Source: CAYUYH01 sp964449175 (GTDB lineage Bacteria > Planctomycetota > Phycisphaerae > SM23-33). Taken from it: a stretch of 8,267 nt of DNA. Position 1 is the first letter of the stretch, and each line of letters begins with the position of its first letter. Where the stretch lies: assembly GCA_964449175.1 (NCBI GenBank), contig CAYUYH010000129.1:1-8267 (forward strand), read 5' to 3'. The notes beneath the pieces are model-generated. The model saw only the letters and a program-made list of their open reading frames with translations, did no database searches and was not told where the DNA came from. Positions 1 to 6,573 of the stretch are shown here, piece after piece. Both the position numbers and the translations under genes were made by a program.

Positions 1-237
1 GCCGTAGGCCTGGCGGAGCTGGGCTGGCCAGGTTTCCCCGCCGCTGTCCCAGACCTCCACGGCGATCGCCGTGCGCTTGCCGAGCGGGCCCTCAAACGCC
101 ATGAACGGCAGCGCGCCGGCCCCGCCGACGGTCACCGTACCGGCCCGCGTGCCGCCCTGCTGGCTGGTCGCCCCGATGGTCACCGTGTTGATCACACCCG
201 TCCACTTCTCCGCAACGTCGGGTAGGCTGGATGCCAT
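1..237 (-). CDS. acsD: Corrinoid iron-sulfur protein small subunit, N-terminal 79 residues (partial)
   Basis: This is the start of the small (delta/CdhD) subunit of the corrinoid iron-sulfur protein. With AcsC it carries the methyl group between methyltetrahydrofolate methyltransferase and acetyl-CoA synthase in the cytoplasm. What is seen: the reading frame opens with ATG at 237 and stays open to the window edge. The segment near residues 20-32 (TIGATSQQGGTRA) and the following VGGAGALPFMAFEG match, from memory, the conserved N-terminus of bacterial AcsD (GATKDQGGTR ... ALPFHHFEG in Moorella), and a VEVWD motif follows where the family has MEVQD. The start is supported by a strong AAGGAG six bases upstream. 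It lies 12 nt behind cooC. The family is a TIM-barrel protein of roughly 310-320 residues, so about three quarters of the gene lies beyond position 1. It is separated from its partner gene acsC by acsV and cooC. Identification is firm; integrity of the rest cannot be judged. Confidence 0.93.
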   Translation of the reverse strand, partial: MASSLPDVAEKWTGVINTVTIGATSQQGGTRAGTVTVGGAGALPFMAFEGPLGKRTAIAVEVWDSGGETWPAQLRQAYG

Positions 238-243
238 GTTGGG

Positions 244-249
244 CTCCTT
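244..249 (-). promoter_or_regulatory. Strong ribosome binding site of acsD
   Basis: The minus strand reads AAGGAG immediately after the TAG stop of cooC (252-250) and six bases before ATG at 237. It is the best Shine-Dalgarno match in the window and fixes the acsD start. Confidence 0.75.
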
Positions 250-1029
250 CTAACGGCGCGTCTTGGTGTCCTCGCATTGGGGCACGCACAGCCGGGCCAG
301 TTGCTCGATCGCCGGGCGCAGCGATTCGCCGGCCTCATCGTCCACCGGCTCGCCGGCCACGCAGCGACGGTAGATGTCCTCGTCGAACGGTACGCGCACG
401 ACGGCGTCGACGCCGGGAATCTCCACCCCCGCCGGCGAGACGTCGGCTTGGTCCGCGGCGACTTTGTTCAGCGCCAGGACGCGTCGCTTGACCTTGACGG
501 GCAGCGCGTCGGCCAGCTCGGCGATGCGGCGGGCGCTGGTCAGCGCAACGGCAGTAGCCTCGGCCACCAGCACCAGCGCGTCCACGTCGTCGACCGTCAG
601 GCGCGACAGATACTCCATGCCCGCTTCGCAATCGACCACGACGGCGGCGTAGTTCCCGCGAAGCTCGGCCAGGTATCGCCGCAGCAGCCCGTTGACGTAG
701 CAGTAGCACTTCGGGCCCTCGGGCCTGCCCATCGTCAGCAGGTCGTAGCCTTTCTCCTCGCACAGCAGCTCGGCCAGCCACTGGTCCATCAGGCGATGCT
801 TGGGTATCTCGCTGACCTTGGCGGCAGCGGCGCCCATCCGGTCGCGCAGGTCGGCGATGGTCTCTTCCACGGCCACGCCCAGGGTCAGTCCCAGCGTGGC
901 GTTCGGGTCGGCGTCGACGGCCAGGACGGGCCGGACGCCCGCGCGCACCAGGCGCCGCAGTGTCGCCGCGGCCAGCGTGGTCTTGCCCGAGCCGCCCTTG
1001 CCGGAAAATGCGATCACCACCGCGCCCAT
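250..1029 (-). CDS. cooC: CooC/AcsF-type nickel-insertion ATPase
   Basis: A MinD/ParA-like P-loop ATPase that uses ATP to help place nickel in CO dehydrogenase (CooC) or acetyl-CoA synthase (AcsF). What is seen: 259 residues, with a deviant Walker A motif GKGGSGKTT at about residues 10-18, DADPN at 39-43, the metal-binding Cys-Tyr-Cys pair C108/C110 in GPKCYCYVN, and DCEAGMEYLSR from about 133 (DNEAGMEHLSR in typical CooC). These are the family signatures. The Cys-X-Cys site binds nickel or zinc at the dimer interface in characterised CooC. I chose ATG at 1029 because GGAG lies six bases upstream and the protein then begins MGAVVIAFSGKGG, the usual CooC N-terminus. A GTG at 1041 would add four residues and overlap acsV. 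The gene starts one base after the acsV stop codon, so the two are probably translationally coupled. Since acsB is in the operon and no CO dehydrogenase gene is visible, ACS is a likely client, as reported for AcsF; this is inference. Confidence 0.95.
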   Translation of the reverse strand: MGAVVIAFSGKGGSGKTTLAAATLRRLVRAGVRPVLAVDADPNATLGLTLGVAVEETIADLRDRMGAAAAKVSEIPKHRLMDQWLAELLCEEKGYDLLTMGRPEGPKCYCYVNGLLRRYLAELRGNYAAVVVDCEAGMEYLSRLTVDDVDALVLVAEATAVALTSARRIAELADALPVKVKRRVLALNKVAADQADVSPAGVEIPGVDAVVRVPFDEDIYRRCVAGEPVDDEAGESLRPAIEQLARLCVPQCEDTKTRR

Positions 1030-1030
1030 C

Positions 1031-2953
1031 TCACGCTCCACGCCCCGACGACATCTCCGCCGTCACGCTGGGAAACAGCTCGATGTTCGTGTGCGGCAGG
1101 AAGCACGCCGAGACGAACTGGTCCATGAACGTCGGATCGGTGCTCAGCTCGAAGTACGTGGTCCGGGCGGCGATCTCGAACATCTCCTCGTAGCAGCCGC
1201 TGCAGATCGCCGCCAGCTTCGCCCCGGCGATCGACGTGTTGCCGACGAACCGCAGGCGGTCGGCCGGCACGTCCGGCAGCAGGCCGATGAACACGGCGTT
1301 CCGGAGGTTCAGGAAGTTGCCGAACGCCCCGGCGACCATGATCTCCGCGATGTCGTCGAAGGTCATGTTCAGCGCCTTCAGCAGGACCGACGCGGCCGCG
1401 TATATCGCGCCCTTGGCCCGGAGCAGGTTGCTGATGTCGCCCTGGGTGATGCTGATGTCCATGTCGCTGCCGGTCTGGGCGGCTGGGATGACGACCCACT
1501 CGGCCTCGCCGTGCTGGCCGGCGCGGGCGCGCTTGGAGGACGGGCTGCGACCTAGCCGCCCCGTCCGGTCGATCAGGCCCACGCGGAGCATCTCCGCGAC
1601 GAGGTCGACGTAGCCGGTCCCGCAAACACCCACCGGCCGGGCCGAGCCGATCGTGGAGTAGTTCAGCACGCGGTCGGCGTCGACGAGGCGGATGTGGTCG
1701 ATCGCTCCGCGCGTGGCACGCATGCCGCTGCGGCACTCCGCCCCCTCGAAGGCGGGCCCCGCCGACGCGCTGGCCGCGACGAGAAAGTCCTTGCTGCCGA
1801 TGACGATCTCGCCGTTGGTGCCGATGTCGATGAGCATGCGCACATCGTCGCCGTGCGCCAGGCCGGTCGCGAACACGCCGGCCATCAGGTCCGCCCCGAC
1901 GAACCCGGCCACGCACGGCAGGCAGTACAGCAGCCCGCGCGGGCTGATCTTCAGCCCCACCTCCGCCGCCCGGAACGGGGGGAGGTGATAGGCCGCCCCG
2001 ACGTACGGCTCCCTGCGAATGTGCTCCGCCGGCAGGGCCAGCAGCAGGTGCATCATCGTGGTGTTGCCGGCCGCGGAAATCAGCGTGATGTCCCTGGCGC
2101 CGAGGTGATAGCGCCCGGTCAGCTCGCCGATCAGCTCGTTGAGGTCGCCGACGATGGCCTCGCGCAGCGTCCGCTCGTTGTCGGCGCTCTGGGAGGCGTA
2201 CATGATGCGGCGGACGACGTCGCCGCCGTAGGCCGCCTGGGAGTTGTATTTGGCGGCCCGGCCGAGAGCCTGCCCGTCCCGTAGGTCCACGAGCTGACAG
2301 ACCACCGTCGTCGTGCCGACGTCAGCCACCACGCAGAAGTTCCGCTTGCTGGTGTCGCCGCCCTCCACGTCGATGATCTCGGTCAGCGGCCCGCGGTAGC
2401 CGGTCACCGCCGTCACGCGCCAGTCGCTGTCGCGCAGCACGCCCGGCAGCAGGCGCGTGACCTTCAGGCCCATCTGGAAGTCGTCGCAGCCGATGGCCTT
2501 GCCGAGCGACTGCGACAGCCGCTGAAGGTCGGAGAGGTTATCGTCGAGGCCGGGCGGCGGCAGCGCCAGGGCCGTCTTGCGGACCAGGGGGCAGAGGGCG
2601 ACTTTCCGCCCGGCCATCACGGTCAACGCCGGCACCCCGCCGACGGCGTACTCCGGCGCGGTGGGCAGGCGGGCCTCGGGCGGCACCTCCACGACGAGGT
2701 CCGACTCGATGCGTCCCTGGCAGGCTAGGATGTAGCCCTGCTGAATCTCCTGGCGGGTGAACAGCTCGGTCGAGCCGCCGGATACGTCGCCGGTCCGGAC
2801 GATCACGCGGCACCGCCCGCAGACGCCCTCGCCCCCGCACAGTGAGTTGACGAACACGCCGGCCTGGGCGGCGGCGGCGATGATCGTCGTCCCGGCCGGC
2901 ACCTCGGTCAGAGTCTCGTCGGGGATGAACCGGACTTTGCATGTCTTTGCCAT
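1031..2953 (-). CDS. acsV: Reductive activator of the corrinoid iron-sulfur protein (RACo/AcsV, ferredoxin-ASKHA)
   Basis: A cytoplasmic ATP-dependent reductase that returns inactive Co(II) corrinoid protein to Co(I). What is seen: 640 residues. The N-terminus (about 1-95) is a plant-type 2Fe-2S ferredoxin domain with cysteines C39, C45, C48 and C78 (CX5CX2CX29C). A linker/middle region follows to about residue 205. The rest is an ASKHA ATPase domain of the DUF4445/RACo type: ADVGTTTV (210-217), AAGNTTMMH (294-302), IDIGTNGE (375-382), GPAFEGAECRSGM (399-411), GTGYVD (445-450) and MVAGAFGNFLN (539-549). The C-terminal CFLPHTNIELFPS is also family-like. Length is close to the roughly 630 residues of characterised RACo. 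The ATG at 2953 begins MAKTCKVRF, the expected beta strand before the ferredoxin fold. It follows acsC, its corrinoid substrate, and directly precedes cooC. Related activators also serve methyltransferase systems, but the operon makes the AcsC/AcsD complex the evident partner. No key residue appears missing. Confidence 0.95.
   Translation of the reverse strand: MAKTCKVRFIPDETLTEVPAGTTIIAAAAQAGVFVNSLCGGEGVCGRCRVIVRTGDVSGGSTELFTRQEIQQGYILACQGRIESDLVVEVPPEARLPTAPEYAVGGVPALTVMAGRKVALCPLVRKTALALPPPGLDDNLSDLQRLSQSLGKAIGCDDFQMGLKVTRLLPGVLRDSDWRVTAVTGYRGPLTEIIDVEGGDTSKRNFCVVADVGTTTVVCQLVDLRDGQALGRAAKYNSQAAYGGDVVRRIMYASQSADNERTLREAIVGDLNELIGELTGRYHLGARDITLISAAGNTTMMHLLLALPAEHIRREPYVGAAYHLPPFRAAEVGLKISPRGLLYCLPCVAGFVGADLMAGVFATGLAHGDDVRMLIDIGTNGEIVIGSKDFLVAASASAGPAFEGAECRSGMRATRGAIDHIRLVDADRVLNYSTIGSARPVGVCGTGYVDLVAEMLRVGLIDRTGRLGRSPSSKRARAGQHGEAEWVVIPAAQTGSDMDISITQGDISNLLRAKGAIYAAASVLLKALNMTFDDIAEIMVAGAFGNFLNLRNAVFIGLLPDVPADRLRFVGNTSIAGAKLAAICSGCYEEMFEIAARTTYFELSTDPTFMDQFVSACFLPHTNIELFPSVTAEMSSGRGA
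1036..1039 (-). promoter_or_regulatory. Ribosome binding site deciding the ATG start of cooC
   Basis: GGAG on the minus strand lies six bases before ATG at 1029 and inside the last codons of acsV. The acsV stop TGA (1033-1031) is separated from the cooC ATG by a single G. The GTG at 1041 lies just before this motif and has no comparable site of its own, so ATG 1029 is preferred. Confidence 0.65.
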
Positions 2954-2961
2954 TGGCGCAG

Positions 2962-2965
2962 CCTC
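2962..2965 (-). promoter_or_regulatory. Weak ribosome binding site of acsV next to a GC hairpin
   Basis: GAGG on the minus strand lies eight bases before ATG at 2953. It is a weaker match than the AGGAG sites before acsB (6567-6571) and acsC (4344-4348). Its 5' base is also the last base of one possible hairpin stem, so the site may be partly shielded. Confidence 0.45.
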
Positions 2966-2979
2966 GCCCGCCGGGCGGG
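2965..2979 (-). other. GC-rich inverted repeat between acsC and acsV
   Basis: Within the 42-nt acsC-acsV gap the transcript can pair CGCCC with GGGCG across a GGC loop (2977-2965), or CCCGC with GCGGG across CCG (2979-2967); the two stems exclude each other. No T-run follows on the transcribed side, so this is not an intrinsic terminator. It may be a translation-tuning or RNA-stability element, or chance in GC-rich DNA. Confidence 0.35.
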
Positions 2980-2995
2980 TGCTCGGTTGTATGCG

Positions 2996-4336
2996 TCAGG
3001 CCACCTTCCACTCGCCCTTGAGGAACGGCCCGATTCCGGAGGCCTCCTTCGGCCCGACCATGACTTCCCAGCCGGACTCCTCGGCCAGCGGCGCCGAGAT
3101 GACGGCCACCAGGCCGGGGATGACGAGCTTGCGGTGGGTGACCTTGCCTTCCGCGCCGCTTGCCTTCACTGCCGCGGCGATGGTCTTTGGGTTGAACTTG
3201 TCAGCCGCCCATGACGTCAGCACGCTCGTGCCCTCGGTGTCGACGGCGAGTATGCGGCACGGCATGCGCGCCGCCTCGACCTCCGCCTCGACGGCGTAGT
3301 AGCTCAGCGAGAAGTTGGTGGTCACCAGCAGCGGGCTGGTCTCGGTCACCTCGCCGATCTCGTAGAGCTTCGCCTCGACCTGGACGGGCTTCTGCGGGTC
3401 GGTGTATATGTTCTGCCGCGCCGTCAGGATCGGCGCCAGCATGTGCGGCGCCCAGGCGTCGGAGACGACCACTGCCGCGTACTTGCAGACGTACGCGCAG
3501 GCGTCCAGCGCGGCGGCGGTCTTGTCCTCGCCGCAGGCGATCGCCAGCACCGGACAGCCCAGCGGGCGGAACTTCCTTGTAAGCGCCGCCCGGCGACTCT
3601 GCGTCAGGAAGGCAACCGCCTCCGCGGCGGGCACGTCGCCGGGGGAGATCAGCACGTCCTTGACGCCCTTTGCGCCGAGCGCCTCGACGCGTTGCGCGAC
3701 GCCGGCCAGGTCGCCCGCCACGCAGAGCGGCGCGCCGGCCTTGCCGGCCAGGGCGGCCAGGTCGTCGACCGACGGATCGCCCGTGCAATACAGCACGGGC
3801 CTAGCCGCCGCCAGCGGCCCGGTCGCCGCGGCGGCCAGGGCTTCAGCGGAGTCGCTCATCAGCACCACGCCCACGCCCAGGGCCTTGGAGACTACTCCCG
3901 CGGCCGCGGCGAGCTTGGCCGCCGAGCCGGACTCGTTCACCAGCGCGATCATATCCGGGGCGATTATCTCGCCGACGCGAACGAACTGGAGGGCCTTGTA
4001 GGCCTCGCACGCCTGGATCAGCGCGGCATCATCGGCGTCGGAAACCCTCAACGCCAAGGCCGTGGGGTGGTGGAACTTCTCGTCGTGGCGGAACAGGACC
4101 GTCTCCTGCCCCACCTCGATGGCCTTGGCGTCGGGTCCGATCTTCACCAGCCGCTGCGGCGGGGCCGAGGCCTCGCCCAGCTCCGTGCGGGCGTCGTCGG
4201 TCATGCGCGGGCAGTCGTCCAGCCCGGCCTGGCCGGCGGCTACCTTCATCGCGAAGGCCAGACAAGTGGGAACGCCGCACTCGCGGCAGTTGGTCTTCGG
4301 GAGGCGCTTGTAGATGTCCAATCCGGTCAGTGCCAT
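2996..4336 (-). CDS. acsC: Corrinoid iron-sulfur protein large subunit
   Basis: Large (gamma/CdhE-type) subunit of the corrinoid iron-sulfur protein, the methyl carrier of the Wood-Ljungdahl pathway. What is seen: 446 residues, the same size as the Moorella protein. The N-terminal domain begins LTGLDIYKRLPKTNCRECG and holds the [4Fe-4S] ligands C17, C20, C25 and C42 (CX2CX4CX16C). The central region is the TIM-barrel part, including LFRHDEKFHHPTALALRVSD near residues 81-100 and ARQNIYTDPQKPVQVE further on. The C-terminal third carries the cobalamin-binding part: TTNFSLSYYAVEAEVE, AVDTEGTSVLTSWA, then VIPGLVAVI and VMVGPKEASGI close to the end. ATG at 4336 is preceded by AGGAG seven bases upstream. 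It follows acsB after 41 nt and precedes acsV after 42 nt, the two widest gaps in the operon. It needs AcsD, whose gene comes two genes later rather than next door. Identification is firm. Confidence 0.97.
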   Translation of the reverse strand: MALTGLDIYKRLPKTNCRECGVPTCLAFAMKVAAGQAGLDDCPRMTDDARTELGEASAPPQRLVKIGPDAKAIEVGQETVLFRHDEKFHHPTALALRVSDADDAALIQACEAYKALQFVRVGEIIAPDMIALVNESGSAAKLAAAAGVVSKALGVGVVLMSDSAEALAAAATGPLAAARPVLYCTGDPSVDDLAALAGKAGAPLCVAGDLAGVAQRVEALGAKGVKDVLISPGDVPAAEAVAFLTQSRRAALTRKFRPLGCPVLAIACGEDKTAAALDACAYVCKYAAVVVSDAWAPHMLAPILTARQNIYTDPQKPVQVEAKLYEIGEVTETSPLLVTTNFSLSYYAVEAEVEAARMPCRILAVDTEGTSVLTSWAADKFNPKTIAAAVKASGAEGKVTHRKLVIPGLVAVISAPLAEESGWEVMVGPKEASGIGPFLKGEWKVA

Positions 4337-4361
4337 TGCCTTGCTCCTGTTCGCGCTTCGC

Positions 4362-4374
4362 GGGCGACGCGCCC
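4362..4374 (-). other. GC-rich inverted repeat between acsB and acsC
   Basis: Within the 41-nt acsB-acsC gap the transcript can form a five-base-pair stem, GGGCG with CGCCC, across a CGT loop. It lies a few bases after the acsB stop codon and is not followed by a T-run. Possible processing or stability element that sets the acsB to downstream ratio; chance is a real alternative at this base composition. Confidence 0.3.
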
Positions 4375-4377
4375 TGC

Positions 4378-6558
4378 CTAAAACAGCGGGTCCATCTTCA
4401 AGGCCGGGTGATCAACTTTCTGAAGGTGTTCCATGAGCTGCTCCGGCGTCGTCGCGACCGTCTCGTCGCCGACCTTGTCGACGAAGCCCGCGAGCTCCAT
4501 CTCAGCCGCGCGCTTCTCAAGGCGATCTCGCATGTATTCCTTCAGTTCCTTGGGCATCCAGACCAGCCTGGGCAGTCCGCCCTCGGCGCGGATGAATTTC
4601 CGGCTGGCCAGGTACAGCCTGCCGACGCCGAGGAAGCCCGGCGTCTGCGCCCCGCCGCCGACGCTGCCGGCCAGCGTCGAGAATGGCATGCCGATCGGCG
4701 TCTCGCCAGTGTACTCGCGATTGACGACCAGGAACCCGTTGGCTTCCGGCACGATTGCCAGAATGCACTCGAAGCAGCCGCACGACGTCATCGGCGTCTG
4801 CATCAGGCTGTACGCGCAGAACTGCTTCACGGTGCCGTTGGAGTGGTCGTACACGAACTTGTTGACGCCTTCCCACTCGCCGGTGACTTCGTTAATGCAC
4901 TTGCCCTTGGCCACGGGCTGATTGCAGCCGGTGGGGCTTATCTCGTAGGCGGCCTGGCCGTCCAGCCAGTTGTACGCCCCGCACAGGCCCAGCCGCTCGG
5001 GCGTGATGATGCACACGTGATTGGGGGCGAACGACTGGCACAACGTGCAGGAGTAGAACGTGTCCACCGACTCATCGGTCATGTCGGCGACCCGCTCGTC
5101 ACGGGCGTCCCAGATCGGCTTTGCTCGCTCGGTGATGGCAGCAATCTCCTGGGCATCGGTCGTGATGCCGACGGCGACCTTGTCCACGATGCCGGCGTAT
5201 TCGTCGTGCAGCTTGGCGTGAATGATCGTGCCAATGTGCTTCAGCCGCAGCCCCGCCGCGACGGCAGCCTTGCTGACGCGACACCATATCTGGTCGCGTT
5301 GTCCGGTGTGCATCAGGCCCATGGCGGCGTTGCAGTAGCGGTGGATCTGGCGCTCGAGTATGCCCTCGAAGTCCTTCTTCATCTTCCGCCCTGCCACCCG
5401 CACGTGGATGCCGAGGTCGGCGGCCTCGCCCTCGGTCACCTTGTCGAAGTCGTCGCCTTCGACGGTGATCTCGCCGTCGGCGATCTCGTCCATCCCCGCC
5501 GATTCCAGCAGCTCGACGGCCTTTGAGTACTTCCCGCCGAACTGCGCGTGCATTTCCTCGCGGCGGATGCGCTCGCCCTCGAAGGCCGGGGCGTAGGAAA
5601 CGGGGATGTCCACCTGTTCGACCTTCACCTTCACGCCGCGGACCTGGATGCACGTCGGCACTAGTTGGGCGTGGTCTCTCTGGCGTACGAGCGCCTCGTA
5701 TGTCGTCACGCCGGTCGGGCGAACCTCCGGCGTGGAGTCGTGGTCGGAGATGACAGGGAAGCCCATTGCGATCGCGCCGGCCCCGACGGCGTACCAGTCG
5801 TCCGGGATGGGACCGAACGTGATGCCGAACGCGAAGATGCGGTCCTTGCAGTATTTCAGGCACTCGCGCCACTGGCCCTTCTTGTGCCCGCCGAAGGTCA
5901 TCGCCCCGCGGATGGCCCAGTCCAGCACGTAGATGGCCGAGTGCGTGTCTCGGCCGACCGGCACGATGTAGGTGTCCCAGCCGAGTTCGACCCCCTCGGC
6001 CACGAGCTGGTCGGTCATGCTTGCCCCGTCGCGATTGCACAGCAGGAACGTCAGGATGCTTCGCTTCTGAAGCTCGCGGACGGCGTTGACGGCGATTTCG
6101 TTGCTCGGAGCCGGGCCGAGAATAGCCGCGAAGCCCGGCATCCGACCGTCCACCAGTTGGATGCCCAGCTCGCGGAGGATCGTGTCGGAGATGAAGCCGG
6201 TGAAGCCCTCCTCGATCGGCTCGGCGTTGACGTATCGGATGGCGCACGTCACCTCCATCGCGAGCATCGCCGCGACGCCGGCGTCCAGGCCGTCGCCCAG
6301 GTAAGGCAGCCACATCTGCTCGGCCGGCTCGGCCGGCAGCAGCTCGCGGCAGTGCGCCACGATGGGCTTCATGTCGGCCAGCGTGCGCACCTCAAGCCCC
6401 ATCAGCGCGTGGGCCATTGGCAGGAAGAACGCCGTCTCGGGGAACTGAACCGCGCAGTCGTCGCCCTTGTCCTTGACGGCCTGGGCGAGGGCGGCCGAAG
6501 CCTCCTCGACGAACCCGCAGGCGCCGCGAATCGCCGCCGCGATGACTTGTCTGGACAT
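4378..6558 (-). CDS. acsB: Acetyl-CoA synthase, catalytic subunit (bacterial type)
   Basis: Condenses a corrinoid-borne methyl group, CO and CoA to acetyl-CoA, or runs the reverse cleavage. What is seen: 726 residues, against about 729 in Moorella. All A-cluster ligands are present: C504, C507, C516 and C526 in SCTLCQSFAPNHVC...LGLCG hold the [4Fe-4S] cubane, and C593-G-C595 in MTSCGCFEC supplies the distal nickel site, with C507 also bridging to the proximal nickel by family knowledge. Other conserved stretches are FPETAFFLP (39-47), AFEGERIRREEM (325-336), KKDFEGILERQIH (394-406), MHTGQR (416-421), GGGAQTPGF (634-642) and the C-terminal HPALKMDPLF. The N-terminal helical domain that contacts CO dehydrogenase is present, so this is the long bacterial form, not the short archaeal CdhC form. 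ATG at 6558 has AGGAG eight bases upstream. It lies 15 nt behind the HoxU-like gene. No acsA gene adjoins it on either side. Nothing suggests inactivation. Confidence 0.98.
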   Translation of the reverse strand: MSRQVIAAAIRGACGFVEEASAALAQAVKDKGDDCAVQFPETAFFLPMAHALMGLEVRTLADMKPIVAHCRELLPAEPAEQMWLPYLGDGLDAGVAAMLAMEVTCAIRYVNAEPIEEGFTGFISDTILRELGIQLVDGRMPGFAAILGPAPSNEIAVNAVRELQKRSILTFLLCNRDGASMTDQLVAEGVELGWDTYIVPVGRDTHSAIYVLDWAIRGAMTFGGHKKGQWRECLKYCKDRIFAFGITFGPIPDDWYAVGAGAIAMGFPVISDHDSTPEVRPTGVTTYEALVRQRDHAQLVPTCIQVRGVKVKVEQVDIPVSYAPAFEGERIRREEMHAQFGGKYSKAVELLESAGMDEIADGEITVEGDDFDKVTEGEAADLGIHVRVAGRKMKKDFEGILERQIHRYCNAAMGLMHTGQRDQIWCRVSKAAVAAGLRLKHIGTIIHAKLHDEYAGIVDKVAVGITTDAQEIAAITERAKPIWDARDERVADMTDESVDTFYSCTLCQSFAPNHVCIITPERLGLCGAYNWLDGQAAYEISPTGCNQPVAKGKCINEVTGEWEGVNKFVYDHSNGTVKQFCAYSLMQTPMTSCGCFECILAIVPEANGFLVVNREYTGETPIGMPFSTLAGSVGGGAQTPGFLGVGRLYLASRKFIRAEGGLPRLVWMPKELKEYMRDRLEKRAAEMELAGFVDKVGDETVATTPEQLMEHLQKVDHPALKMDPLF

Positions 6559-6573
6559 ATCACGATCTCCTGT

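Noticed and set aside
1030..1041. GTG at 1041 as the cooC start
   Set aside because: It adds MERE to a protein that otherwise starts just like CooC homologues, and the GGAG at 1036-1039 is correctly spaced for ATG at 1029. Not fully excluded.
1014..1916. A 300-codon minus-strand frame
   Set aside because: It is an out-of-frame shadow of acsV with an Arg/Gly-rich product; the acsV frame carries all the conserved motifs.
2965..2979. Rho-independent terminator after acsC
   Set aside because: There is no run of T on the transcribed side and the downstream gene is an operon partner 42 nt away.
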